A stretch of 55,123 nucleotides of DNA from Alphaproteobacteria bacterium (GTDB lineage Bacteria; Pseudomonadota; Alphaproteobacteria; Sphingomonadales; Sphingomonadaceae), in contig JAUIIG010000017.1 in the NCBI GenBank assembly GCA_030431875.1, forward strand, positions 1 through 55,123, read 5' to 3'. Both the position numbers and the translations under genes were made by a program. Shown here piece after piece: positions 7,912 to 16,602 of this stretch (the first letter of the stretch is position 1; every line of letters starts with the position of its first letter). The notes beneath the pieces were generated by a model. It was not told where the DNA came from. It was given only the letters and a program-made list of their open reading frames with translations, and searched no databases.

Positions 7912-8616
7912 TCAGCCTGCCATAAGCTCGTCGAACAAGGCGTGCATGGCCGCCCAGCTCTGGCGGTCGGCGCTGGCATCGTAGCCGGTGGCGGGGTTTT
8001 CACTGGGGGCAGGGTTGGTGAAGCCGTGCTTCACGCCGGAATAGGAATGAAAATGCCAGTTGGCACCGGCGCGGTCCATTTCCTCCCAGAATTTCAGCAC
8101 TTGCCCGCGCGGAACCATGGGGTCGGCGTCGCCATGACACACCAGTATGCGGGCACTTACGGTTCCGGGTTGGGCAGGCATCTGCGTATCGAGCAGGCCG
8201 TGGAAACTGACTGCGGCTTCGACCGGAGCACCTTCGCGGGCGAGTTCCAGCGCGGCCTGGCCGCCCATGCAGAACCCGATGACGAACAAGGGCAGGTCCT
8301 TGGTTTCTTCAAGTCTAGCGAAGGCCCGCAGGCTTGCCCGCAGACGCTGGCGATAGAGTTCAGGCACCTGCCGTATCTCGCTGGCGAACAAGCGGGATTC
8401 GTCGAAATCCGCCGGTGTCTTGCCATAGAAGTCAGCCACCAGCACGAGGTATCCTTCACCTGCCAGCGACAGGGCCTTGTCCGTGACCGAACCCGTGGGG
8501 TTCATGATCGTGGGGAACACCAACACCGCCGCCTTGGGCGCGCCATCGGGGCGGGCCAGCAGGCCGGTCAGCGATACGCCCGCGTCGTCGTAGGCGAGGT
8601 CTTCGAAACTGCTCAT
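7912..8616 (-). CDS. Dienelactone hydrolase family protein
   Basis: A 234-residue alpha/beta hydrolase of the dienelactone hydrolase family. The likely triad is C116 in GFCMGG, D165 in HGDADPMVP and H197 in [10 protein letters not shown], spaced as in carboxymethylenebutenolidase. A cysteine nucleophile is characteristic of this family. No other aromatic ring-cleavage genes are nearby, so a general esterase or lactonase role is as likely as a catabolic one. Its ATG overlaps the cysK stop (ATGA on the minus strand), making it the last gene of an MFS-cysK-hydrolase run. There is no signal peptide, so it is cytoplasmic. Confidence 0.93.
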   Translation of the reverse strand: MSSFEDLAYDDAGVSLTGLLARPDGAPKAAVLVFPTIMNPTGSVTDKALSLAGEGYLVLVADFYGKTPADFDESRLFASEIRQVPELYRQRLRASLRAFARLEETKDLPLFVIGFCMGGQAALELAREGAPVEAAVSFHGLLDTQMPAQPGTVSARILVCHGDADPMVPRGQVLKFWEEMDRAGANWHFHSYSGVKHGFTNPAPSENPATGYDASADRQSWAAMHALFDELMAG

Positions 8617-9533
8617 TCGGTCGGAAGGAACTCGGGAACGGAGAGGTAGCGCTCGCCCGTGTCGTAGTTGAATCCGATCACGCGGGTGCCGGGCTCCAGC
8701 TCTTCCAGCTTGGTGGCAATGGCGGCCAGCGTCGCGCCCGAGCTTATACCGACGAGCAAGCCTTCCTCTCGCGCACAGCGGCGGGCCATTTCCTTGGCCG
8801 CGTCGCCATCCACCTGGATCGCGCCGTCGATGGCATTGGTGTGCAGGTTGTCGGGGATGAAGCCGGCACCGATGCCCTGGATCGGGTGGGGAGCGGGCTG
8901 GCCGCCCGAGATCACCGGCGAGAGGGCAGGTTCAACGGCAAAGGCCTTCAGGTCGGGCCAGGCCTTCTTCAGTTCTTCGGCACAGCCGGTCAGGTGCCCG
9001 CCCGTGCCGACACCAGTAATGAGATAGGCGGGCGGCGAGTCGTTGAAATCGGCGATGATTTCCTGAGCGGTGGTGCGGACATGGACAGCAACGTTCGACG
9101 GGTTGTCGAACTGCTGCGGCATCCACGAATTGGGCGTCTGCGACACCAGATCCTCGGCGCGGGCGATGGCGCCTTTCACGCCCAGCTCGCGCGGGGTGAG
9201 GTCGAATTCGGCACCGTAGGCCAGCATCAGGCGGCGGCGTTCGATGCTCATGCTATCAGGCATGACCAGGATCACCTTGTAGCCCTTCACCGCGCCGACA
9301 AGGGCGAGGCCGATACCGGTGTTGCCACTGGTGGGCTCGATGATCGTGCCGCCGGGCTGGAGCGCGCCGGACGCCTCGGCATCCTCGATCATGGCCAGCG
9401 CAATACGATCCTTGATCGAGCCGCCGGGATTGGTGCGCTCGTTCTTGATCCACACCTCGTGGTTCGGGAACAGCCGCGACAGGCGGATATGCGGCGTGCT
9501 GCCGATCGATTGCAGGACGTTGTCGAACTTCAT
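8613..9533 (-). CDS. cysK: Cysteine synthase A (O-acetylserine sulfhydrylase)
   Basis: A 306-residue fold-type II PLP enzyme that makes cysteine from O-acetylserine and sulfide. The Schiff-base lysine is K41 in [12 protein letters not shown]. The substrate loop [13 protein letters not shown] and the phosphate-binding GTGGHLTG follow at the usual places, and the C-terminal [10 protein letters not shown] binds the PLP ring nitrogen region. Length is normal for CysK. It lies 3 bases after the MFS gene and overlaps the dienelactone hydrolase start, so the three are probably one transcript. The MFS partner is not a recognised sulfate transporter, so the operon logic is unclear. Confidence 0.96.
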   Translation of the reverse strand: MKFDNVLQSIGSTPHIRLSRLFPNHEVWIKNERTNPGGSIKDRIALAMIEDAEASGALQPGGTIIEPTSGNTGIGLALVGAVKGYKVILVMPDSMSIERRRLMLAYGAEFDLTPRELGVKGAIARAEDLVSQTPNSWMPQQFDNPSNVAVHVRTTAQEIIADFNDSPPAYLITGVGTGGHLTGCAEELKKAWPDLKAFAVEPALSPVISGGQPAPHPIQGIGAGFIPDNLHTNAIDGAIQVDGDAAKEMARRCAREEGLLVGISSGATLAAIATKLEELEPGTRVIGFNYDTGERYLSVPEFLPTE

Positions 9534-9536
9534 GGC

Positions 9537-10835
9537 TCAGGCTCCCTCGCTGGCTCTGTCGTTTGTTGCCTCTTCCGGCTTGTCTAACACATCTTCGGGC
9601 GGATCGAAGGTCTTGGTTGTCCGCAGCACCGGAAACAGGCCGGTGTAGGCCAGCACGGTGACGATGGCACCGGCACCGCCCACCACCACCGCCGCGACCG
9701 GGCCGATGACGAAGGCGAGGCTGCCGGAGAAGAAATCACCAAACTCGTTGGAGGCGCTGATGGTCATTTGCGATACGGCAGAGACCCGTCCGCGCTTGTC
9801 GTCCGGCGTGTGCAGCTGGATCAGCGACTGGCGGATATAGACGCTGAACATGTCCGCCGCGCCGACGATCACCAGCATGGCAAGGCTGAGCGGCATCCAG
9901 GTCGACAGGCCGAAGACAATGGTGGCGAGGCCGAACACGCCCACGGAGGCGAGCATCTTCGGGCCAACGTTGTTCTTGAGCGGGCTGAACGAGAACCAGA
10001 GAGCCGTCAGCGCGGCACCGATGGCGGGAGCCATGGCCAGCTGGCTAAGCCCGCGCGAGCCGACTTCAAGGATGTCACGCGCAAAGACCGGAAAGAGCGC
10101 GGTCGCACCGGCAAGGAATACCGCGAAGAGATCGAGCGTGATCGAGCCGAGCACCATCTTGTTCTGGTAGACGTAGGCCAGCCCCTCGCGGATCTGGTGG
10201 ATCGGGCGACCCGTACTGCGCGGTGCGCCGCGCGGCACGTCACCGATAAAGGTAAGCGCAATCAGAGACAGCAGGAACAGCGCGACTGCCGCGGCATAGG
10301 GCAGGGCGGGTTCGAAGACGTAAAGATAGCCGCCCACGGCCGGACCGACGATCATGCCCACCTGCCAGGCGATGGAAGACAGCGCGATGGCGTTTGGCAG
10401 GATCGCTGGCGGAACGAGGTTCGGCGCCAGTGCGGAGAATGCCGGGCCAGAGAAAGCGCGAGCCACGCCAAGGAAGACGGCGACCGAATATAGGACGGCC
10501 AGCGAAATGTGATCCGTCCAGGTAAAATAGGCGAGCGTCGCGGCACACAGGGTTTGCAGCCCGACAGTCATGCGCCCCAGGTTGCGCCGGTCGAAGCGGT
10601 CAGCCGCCAGCCCCGTAAAGGGCGTCAGGATAAACAGCGGGACGAACTGCAGCAGGCCGATCAGCGCCAGCTGGCCGGACGATTCGGCCACGCTCATTCC
10701 TGCGTCGCGGGCGAGGTTGTAGGTCTGCCACCCGATGATTAGCAGCATGGCGTACTGCGCCAGGGTAAGCGACAGGCGAGCGAGCCAGTAGGCCCGGAAA
10801 TTGGCGACTTTGAAAGGGTGCGAAGGGATGCTCAC
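9537..10835 (-). CDS. MFS transporter
   Basis: A 432-residue major facilitator with about 12 hydrophobic segments in the inner membrane. The N-terminal half shows the MFS loop 2-3 signature as FTGLAADRFDRRNLGRM. It resembles the MFS_3/enterobactin-exporter-like group seen widely in proteobacteria, but the substrate cannot be assigned. The start codon is GTG at 10835 (reading MSIPSHPFKVANFRAYW), with no better in-frame ATG. It is first in a probable operon with cysK (3-base gap) and a dienelactone hydrolase. The C-terminal tail is acidic and cytoplasmic. Confidence 0.88.
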   Translation of the reverse strand: MSIPSHPFKVANFRAYWLARLSLTLAQYAMLLIIGWQTYNLARDAGMSVAESSGQLALIGLLQFVPLFILTPFTGLAADRFDRRNLGRMTVGLQTLCAATLAYFTWTDHISLAVLYSVAVFLGVARAFSGPAFSALAPNLVPPAILPNAIALSSIAWQVGMIVGPAVGGYLYVFEPALPYAAAVALFLLSLIALTFIGDVPRGAPRSTGRPIHQIREGLAYVYQNKMVLGSITLDLFAVFLAGATALFPVFARDILEVGSRGLSQLAMAPAIGAALTALWFSFSPLKNNVGPKMLASVGVFGLATIVFGLSTWMPLSLAMLVIVGAADMFSVYIRQSLIQLHTPDDKRGRVSAVSQMTISASNEFGDFFSGSLAFVIGPVAAVVVGGAGAIVTVLAYTGLFPVLRTTKTFDPPEDVLDKPEEATNDRASEGA

Positions 10836-10909
10836 CCGCGCGCAATGGCAGCGCCAGCGGCGCTTGCCAAGTTAATCGAAATTGTGCGGTGTAAAGTTCA
10901 GCCGCGCCC

Positions 10910-11248
10910 CTAACCTCGGCGGCGCAGCGCCGGATTGGGCTGCATCTCGGTGATCATGGTCTGGAAGTCGTCCAGGCGCACGATGCGTTCGAACTGGAAG
11001 CCAGCGCGATCCTCGGTGATCCAGATGCAATAGGCCTCGATCCGGCCAACACCGGGCAGGCGAATGATCATGCGATCACCGCGGCTGATGCCGTCGATCC
11101 CGTCAACCATGAAGCCATGGGCCGAGATATTGGCAATGTGCATGGTCACGTCGCCATGCTGCAAATGTTCGGCAATTACCGAGTAGTCCACCGGGTGTCG
11201 CGTCGAACGCCGCAAATCGGTTACGGACAGCTGTGCTCCGCCTGCCAT
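10910..11248 (-). CDS. PilZ domain protein
   Basis: A 112-residue single PilZ domain, a c-di-GMP receptor fold. Both ligand motifs are intact: RxxxR at R13-R17 (RRSTR) and the [D/N]xSxxG motif at N40-G45 (NISAHG). It therefore can probably bind c-di-GMP. No output domain is attached, so it would work through a partner protein. A strong GGGAGG precedes the ATG. It follows tyrS on the same strand after 70 bases, which may or may not be one transcript. A role in motility or surface attachment is inferred from the family only. Confidence 0.9.
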   Translation of the reverse strand: MAGGAQLSVTDLRRSTRHPVDYSVIAEHLQHGDVTMHIANISAHGFMVDGIDGISRGDRMIIRLPGVGRIEAYCIWITEDRAGFQFERIVRLDDFQTMITEMQPNPALRRRG

Positions 11249-11318
11249 GATCTGCCATTGCCTCCCAAAAAATTAAGCGAAGGCCTTGGTGACAGGAAAT
11301 GGTGCACTTTTGGTAAAG

Positions 11319-12551
11319 TCAGCTCCCGCGAAGGATACCGTGTCGCTTCTTGCCCAGGCTGAGGCGCGCTTCCACACCGCCGGCCAGCTGCACCAGGTGC
11401 CCCGGATCACCGATAGTTTCGTCGTCCAGCTTGACCGCACCCTCGGCTACCTTGCGCTTGGCTTCGCCGTTCGACTGGGTGAAGCCCAGTTCGGTTAATG
11501 CTGCGCCGATGCGGATGCCCTCGGCAGGCACCTCCAGCGTCGGCAGGTCCTCACCGCGGCCGCCCCCGACAAAGGTCTGTTCGGCCGTTGCGCGAGCTGA
11601 GGTGGCGGCCTCTTCACCGCGCACCAGCCTGGTCACCTCGTCAGCGAGCACGACCTTGGCAGCATTGATCTCGCTGCCTTCGAGCGCCTCGAGACGGGCG
11701 ATCTCGTCAAGCGGCAGGTCCGTGAACAGCTTGAGGAACTTGCCTACGTCGCGGTCGTCGGTGTTGCGCCAGTACTGCCAGAAGTCATAGCTCGGCAGCT
11801 GCGCTTCGTTCAGCCAGACCGCGCCAGCGGCTGTCTTGCCCATCTTGGAACCGTCAGCCGTGGTCAGCAGCGGCGTCGTCAGGCCGAACAGTTCGGTGCC
11901 GTCCTTGCGCCTAGTCAGCTCCATGCCGTTGACGATATTGCCCCACTGGTCACTGCCGCCCATCTGCAACCGGCACTCGTACCGGCGCGCCAGTTCCATG
12001 AAGTCGTAGGCCTGCAGGATCATGTAGTTGAATTCTAGGAAGGTCAGCGGCTGCTCTCGCTCGAGCCGCAGCTTCACCGAATCAAAGGTGAGCATGCGGT
12101 TGATCGTGAAGTGCGGGCCGACGTCGCGCAGCAGCTCGATATAGCCAAGGCCCGACAGCCACTCGTCATTGTTGACCATCACGGCATCGGTGGGACCGTC
12201 GCCAAAGGTCAGCAGCCGTTCGAATACGGTGCGGATACCGGCGATGTTGTCGTCGATGAGTTCGGGCGTGAGCATCTTGCGGCTCTCGTCCTTGCCTGAC
12301 GGGTCCCCGATCTTGGTGGTGCCGCCGCCCATGACAACGATCGGCTTGTGGCCGGTCTGCTGCAAGCGGCGCAGCATCATGATCTGCACCAGCGATCCGA
12401 CGTGCAGCGAAGGCGCCGTGGCGTCAAAACCGATATATCCGGGAACGACTTGTCGCGCGGCTAGGGCATCCAGTCCCACCGCGTCCGTCACCTGATGGAC
12501 ATAGCCGCGCTCTGTCAGCAATTGCAGAAGTTCAGATTCGTAAGTCGTCAT
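11319..12551 (-). CDS. tyrS: Tyrosyl-tRNA synthetase
   Basis: A 410-residue class I aminoacyl-tRNA synthetase that charges tRNA-Tyr. The HIGH motif appears as HVGS (residues 50-53) and KMSKS as GSKMGKT. The YxQxxD-like tyrosine pocket is in [12 protein letters not shown], and a C-terminal S4 RNA-binding domain ends the protein ([21 protein letters not shown]). The frame is open upstream to 12647, but the ATG at 12551 ([10 protein letters not shown]) gives the family N-terminus. It is divergent from the DOMON-like gene with a 60-base gap. I see no T-box leader. Confidence 0.97.
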   Translation of the reverse strand: MTTYESELLQLLTERGYVHQVTDAVGLDALAARQVVPGYIGFDATAPSLHVGSLVQIMMLRRLQQTGHKPIVVMGGGTTKIGDPSGKDESRKMLTPELIDDNIAGIRTVFERLLTFGDGPTDAVMVNNDEWLSGLGYIELLRDVGPHFTINRMLTFDSVKLRLEREQPLTFLEFNYMILQAYDFMELARRYECRLQMGGSDQWGNIVNGMELTRRKDGTELFGLTTPLLTTADGSKMGKTAAGAVWLNEAQLPSYDFWQYWRNTDDRDVGKFLKLFTDLPLDEIARLEALEGSEINAAKVVLADEVTRLVRGEEAATSARATAEQTFVGGGRGEDLPTLEVPAEGIRIGAALTELGFTQSNGEAKRKVAEGAVKLDDETIGDPGHLVQLAGGVEARLSLGKKRHGILRGS

Positions 12552-12611
12552 TTCGGGGGATTTGGCGTCTTGTTGTTTAGGGCTGGGGGCGCGTAGCACG
12601 GGGTTTCTCAC

Positions 12612-13157
12612 TTGCAAACGCATGATCTGGTCGCACATGCATCGCATCCACCACTTGCCGTCCGCCGGGTTGAGGCAAGAGTACTTTCACTGACAGACAA
12701 CTGGATGCGCGTCCGCTGGCGCATCGACGGTCCATCCAAGCTGGTCGTGCCCAATTTTGCCGGCAAGGGCAGGGCAGACGAGTTGTGGAAGAGCACCTGT
12801 TTCGAACTCTTCATGATGGAGAAGGACGGCACGCCCTCCTACTCCGAGTTCAACCTTTCGCCATCGGAACGCTGGGCAGCCTACGATTTCGACGATTATC
12901 GCGAGGGGATGCGCAATCGCGCCTTCGACCGCGAACCCGACTGCACCTTCCGCGTGGGCCTCGCCATGGCGATCTTCGACGCCAGCCTGCCGCGAGTGCA
13001 GATGCCCGAGCCCCCTGCGGCCATCGGCCTGTCTGCCGTGATCGAGGAAGAAGGCGGGGTGAAGAGCTATTGGGCGATCTCGCATCACAAGGAACAGCCC
13101 GATTTCCACGATCCCGCTTGCTTCGGAGCGTCACTTGCGCGAACCCGCGCTGCATGA
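12612..13157 (+). CDS. DOMON-like domain protein
   Basis: A 181-residue soluble protein matching the DOMON-like family often found beside murein-related genes in sphingomonads. Typical family wording is visible: [30 protein letters not shown] and YREGM. DOMON folds bind heme or sugars; the ligand here is unknown and there is no signal peptide. The start is TTG at 12612; the next in-frame ATG (12705) would remove the conserved [17 protein letters not shown] start region, so TTG is preferred. Its TGA overlaps the ATG of the DUF1343 gene, pointing to coupled translation and a shared task, possibly handling of peptidoglycan sugars (inference). Confidence 0.8.
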   Translation: MQTHDLVAHASHPPLAVRRVEARVLSLTDNWMRVRWRIDGPSKLVVPNFAGKGRADELWKSTCFELFMMEKDGTPSYSEFNLSPSERWAAYDFDDYREGMRNRAFDREPDCTFRVGLAMAIFDASLPRVQMPEPPAAIGLSAVIEEEGGVKSYWAISHHKEQPDFHDPACFGASLARTRAA

Positions 13158-14356
13158 AATTCGGAATTGACCGGCTTCTCGCCGAACCAGACCTGCTGAA
13201 ACAGCTCGAAGGCAAGCGGGTGGCACTTGTTGCGCACCCCGCTTCGGTGACGGCGGACCTCACGCACAGCCTCGACGCGCTGATCGCCGCCGGCGTGAAC
13301 GTCACCAGCGCATTTGGCCCGCAACACGGACTGAAAGGCGACAAGCAGGACAACATGGTGGAAACCGCCGACGAGACCGATCCGGTCTACGGCATCCCCG
13401 TGTTCAGCCTCTATGGCGAGGTGCGCCGTCCAACAGACTCCATGATGGACAGTGCCGACGTGTTCCTGTTCGACCTGCAGGACCTCGGCTGCCGCATCTA
13501 CACCTTCGTCACCACGCTGCTCTACCTGCTGGAAGAGGCGAGCAAGCACGGCAAGAGCGTTTGGGTGCTCGACCGGCCAAATCCGGCAGGCCGCCCGGTC
13601 GAAGGCACGCTTCTGCAACCCGGCATGGAGAGCTTCGTAGGCGCCGCGCCCATGCCCATGCGCCACGGCCTCACCATGGGCGAGATGGGTCACTGGTTCA
13701 TCCGCCATTTCGGCCTCGACGTCGATTACCGCGTGGTCACCATGCATTACTGGCTGCCCGAGGGCCCCGGTTACGGATGGCCGGAGGATCGCATCTGGAT
13801 CAACCCGTCACCCAACGCCGCCAATCTCAACATGGCTCGCGCCTATGCCGGCACCGTGATGATCGAAGGCGCGACGCTGAGCGAGGGCAGGGGAACCACC
13901 CGCCCGCTGGAGGTCCTGTTTGGCGCGCCGGACGTGGACGCCAAGGCCGTGCTCGCCGAGATGCACCGCCTCGCCTCTGACTGGCTGGCTGGCTGCGCGC
14001 TGCGCGATTGCTGGTTCGAGCCGACCTTCCACAAGCACCAGGGCAAGCTCTGCAATGCCCTGATGATCCACGCCGAGGGTGCCTTCTACGACCATGAGGC
14101 CTTCCGTCCGTGGCGCTTGCAGGCGTTAGCGTTCAAGGCAATCCGGCAGCTCTACCCGGACTACCAGATCTGGCGTGGCACGGACTTCAAGTACGAGTAC
14201 ACCAACGACGTGCTGGCGATCGACGTTATCAACGGCGGCAGTGGCCTGCGCGAATGGGTGGATGACAGTTCCACCACGCCGGCTGATCTCGATCAAATGA
14301 CCGCGCCAGACGAGGCGCTATGGCGTGATCAGGTGGCTGACCTGCTGCTCTACTGA
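13154..14356 (+). CDS. DUF1343 protein, NamZ-like exo-N-acetylmuramidase
   Basis: A 400-residue DUF1343 protein. A Bacillus subtilis member, NamZ, removes terminal N-acetylmuramic acid from peptidoglycan fragments (glycoside hydrolase family 171). Conserved stretches are VALVAHPASVTADLTHSLDAL, FGPQHGLKGDKQDNMVE, VFLFDLQDLGCRIYTF, and WVLDRPNPAGRPVEG. Unlike NamZ it starts directly with the catalytic domain and shows no signal peptide, so it should act in the cytoplasm on imported muropeptides. The ATG at 13154 overlaps the DOMON-like stop; the frame is open far upstream but only as a shadow of that gene. A GST gene follows after 27 bases. Confidence 0.88.
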   Translation: MKFGIDRLLAEPDLLKQLEGKRVALVAHPASVTADLTHSLDALIAAGVNVTSAFGPQHGLKGDKQDNMVETADETDPVYGIPVFSLYGEVRRPTDSMMDSADVFLFDLQDLGCRIYTFVTTLLYLLEEASKHGKSVWVLDRPNPAGRPVEGTLLQPGMESFVGAAPMPMRHGLTMGEMGHWFIRHFGLDVDYRVVTMHYWLPEGPGYGWPEDRIWINPSPNAANLNMARAYAGTVMIEGATLSEGRGTTRPLEVLFGAPDVDAKAVLAEMHRLASDWLAGCALRDCWFEPTFHKHQGKLCNALMIHAEGAFYDHEAFRPWRLQALAFKAIRQLYPDYQIWRGTDFKYEYTNDVLAIDVINGGSGLREWVDDSSTTPADLDQMTAPDEALWRDQVADLLLY

Positions 14357-14383
14357 TAGGATCAGCCCAACAGAGGAGAGGGC

Positions 14384-15109
14384 ATGCTCAAGCTTTACAG
14401 TTTCGGACCGGCTGCGAATTCGCTGAAGCCAACGCTGGCGCTCTATGAAAAGGGGCTGGAATTCGAGCACAAGCTGCTCAACCCCGCCAAGTTCGAACAC
14501 CATTCGGACTGGTACAAGGCCATCAACCCGCGAGGGCAGGTTCCTGCGCTGGACGATGGTGGCAAGATCATCACCGAAAGCACGGTGATCTGCGAATACC
14601 TGGAAGATGCCCATCCTACCGAAGTGAAGCTGCGGCCCGCCAGCCACTATGACGTGGCGCAGATGCGTATCTGGACCAAGTGGGTCGACGAATACTTCTG
14701 CTGGTGCGTGTCGACCATCGGCTGGCACCGTCATGTCAGCAAGATGGTGAAAGACCTTACCGACGCCGAGTTCGAGGAGGTGGTGAAGAACATTCCCGTC
14801 CCCGAACAGCAGGTGAAATGGCGACGGGCGCGCGAAGGCTTCCCGCAGGACCTGCTTGACGAGGAAATGCGCAAGATCAGCGTATCGGTGAAGCGCCTCG
14901 ACGACCACCTGCGCGACAACGAATGGCTGGCGGGCGGCGTCTATTCACTCGCCGACATCTGCAACTTCGCCATCGCGGGCACCATGGACAAGGGCTTCCC
15001 CGAGCTGGTGAACGAAAACGACACGCCCGGCCTCATGCGCTGGCTGCAGCAGATCCACGACCGGCCTGCAGTGAAAGCCATGTTCGCCAATGTCCCGCGC
15101 GAGTTCTGA
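14384..15109 (+). CDS. Glutathione S-transferase family protein
   Basis: A 241-residue soluble GST. The N-terminal thioredoxin-like half contains LYSFGPAANSLKPTLALYEKGL and the glutathione-binding NPRGQVPALDDGG...ITESTVICEYLED. The C-terminal helical half contains LADICNFAIAG and ends LMRWLQQIHDRPAVKAMF. It resembles the proteobacterial GST types used in detoxification or in side-chain chemistry of aromatic compounds; no substrate can be assigned. A GAGGAGAGG precedes the ATG. It may share a transcript with the DUF1343 gene upstream (27-base gap). gshB, which makes its co-substrate glutathione, is 8 kb downstream. Confidence 0.9.
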   Translation: MLKLYSFGPAANSLKPTLALYEKGLEFEHKLLNPAKFEHHSDWYKAINPRGQVPALDDGGKIITESTVICEYLEDAHPTEVKLRPASHYDVAQMRIWTKWVDEYFCWCVSTIGWHRHVSKMVKDLTDAEFEEVVKNIPVPEQQVKWRRAREGFPQDLLDEEMRKISVSVKRLDDHLRDNEWLAGGVYSLADICNFAIAGTMDKGFPELVNENDTPGLMRWLQQIHDRPAVKAMFANVPREF

Positions 15110-15201
15110 TCGAGGGAGGCGGAAAAAGGTCCGAACATTAAATCGCCGGTAACCATGACGGGTTAGGGAAGTCGGCAGGACTTCAAAGGACTGACCTACT
15201 C

Positions 15202-16602
15202 ATGGAACACGTTGCGATCCCGGAAACGCAATTCAAGGACATCGACAGCATCTCGCGCCAGTGCGGCGATGTTACCGTCGGTTGTTCGGATGTCGCCGGC
15301 GTTGTCCAGCAGGTCATCGACAGCTTCCGTGCGCTGCACAGCGAACACGAAGCGCTGAAGTCCACGGTCGATACGCTGGATACGGACCAGAAGCTGGTCA
15401 GCGATGCCTGCGACGAGAGCCGTTTGCTCTCGGAGCGCGCACTGGAGCAGCTGGAAACCGGCCGCACCCACATCCATTCCTCGCTGCAGCAGATCAGCCA
15501 CCTGCTCGAAGCCGTGCAGGAACTTTCCATGCACATCACGGGCTTTGCCGCTGCCATGGAACAGGTGAAGCGCACCTCGCAGGAGATCGAGGAAATCGCT
15601 GACAACACAAATATCCTTGCCCTCAACGCCACGATCGAAGCACACCGTGCGGGCGAAGCGGGTCGCACTTTCTCGGTGGTGGCGAACGAGGTGAAGAACC
15701 TCGCCGGCAACGCCCACCGCGCCAGCAAGGAAATCACCCGCACCATCGAAACGCTCGAAAGCGAAGCCGAACTGGTGATCGGAAAGATCAGCACGGGCGC
15801 GGAAGACAGCAGCGAGGCGCGCAAGTCCGTCAGCCAGATCGAACAGACCATTACCGAGGTCTGCGAACTGATCAGCGAAGTCGATGGCCAGAACGACCAG
15901 ATCGTCCGCAACAGCTCCAAGATCGGCGTCCACGTGCACAATGTGCAGGGAGTGCTGACCGAGTTCGGCAAGGTCGTCGCCACCAACGAACAGCACCTCA
16001 ACAAGGCGCACGACCGTATCGAGTCGCTGGAACTTACCGCCAGCGGCATGTTCGATGCGCTGGTGAAGGCAGGCCTTTCGCCCGCCGACAGCCAGATGGT
16101 GGAAGCCGGTCAGCAGCGCGTTCGCGAGATTGTCGAGGCCACCGAAGCTGCGCTCGCCAAGGGCGACATCAGCCAGCACGACCTGTTCGATACCAACTAT
16201 CGCGAAATCGAGGGCAGCAACCCGCCGCGTTTCCGCACCGGCCTGAATGCCTGGGCGGACCGCGTGTGGCGGCCGATGATCGACCGCTTCACCGCCGCTG
16301 ACAGCCGCGTCGCGGCTTTCGCCTGCACCGACATGAACGGCTTCCTGCCAACGCACCTTACGCGCGTCTCGCAGGCGCCCACCGGCAATGTCGCACACGA
16401 CACGCAGTTCTGCCGCAACGGTCGCATTCTGTTCGGGGCGATCGACGCCCGGGCCAAGGCCAGCAACGACGAATACATGATGGCGGTCTATCGCCGCGAG
16501 GGCGACGGCAACGATTACCAGGTGGTGCGCAACGTCTACTTGCCGCTGATTTTCAGCGGCCGCCGCTGGGGCGACCTCGAGATGGCTTACATTCTCGACT
16601 AA
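15202..16602 (+). CDS. Soluble methyl-accepting chemotaxis protein
   Basis: A 466-residue cytoplasmic chemoreceptor. No membrane segment or N-terminal ligand domain is visible: a long coiled coil begins almost at once. The conserved MCP hairpin tip is at about residues 133-168 (NTNILALNATIEAHRAGEAG, then SVVANEVKNLA), so CheW/CheA contact is plausible. After the coiled coil, the last 140 residues form a separate module (DMNGFLPTH, then YRREG, then IFSGRRWGDLEMAYIL). A related C-terminal module occurs in many proteobacterial receptors, usually with the wording RDMGGG and GRHWG. The sensing part is therefore at the C-terminus. No che genes are in the window. Confidence 0.88.
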   Translation: MEHVAIPETQFKDIDSISRQCGDVTVGCSDVAGVVQQVIDSFRALHSEHEALKSTVDTLDTDQKLVSDACDESRLLSERALEQLETGRTHIHSSLQQISHLLEAVQELSMHITGFAAAMEQVKRTSQEIEEIADNTNILALNATIEAHRAGEAGRTFSVVANEVKNLAGNAHRASKEITRTIETLESEAELVIGKISTGAEDSSEARKSVSQIEQTITEVCELISEVDGQNDQIVRNSSKIGVHVHNVQGVLTEFGKVVATNEQHLNKAHDRIESLELTASGMFDALVKAGLSPADSQMVEAGQQRVREIVEATEAALAKGDISQHDLFDTNYREIEGSNPPRFRTGLNAWADRVWRPMIDRFTAADSRVAAFACTDMNGFLPTHLTRVSQAPTGNVAHDTQFCRNGRILFGAIDARAKASNDEYMMAVYRREGDGNDYQVVRNVYLPLIFSGRRWGDLEMAYILD

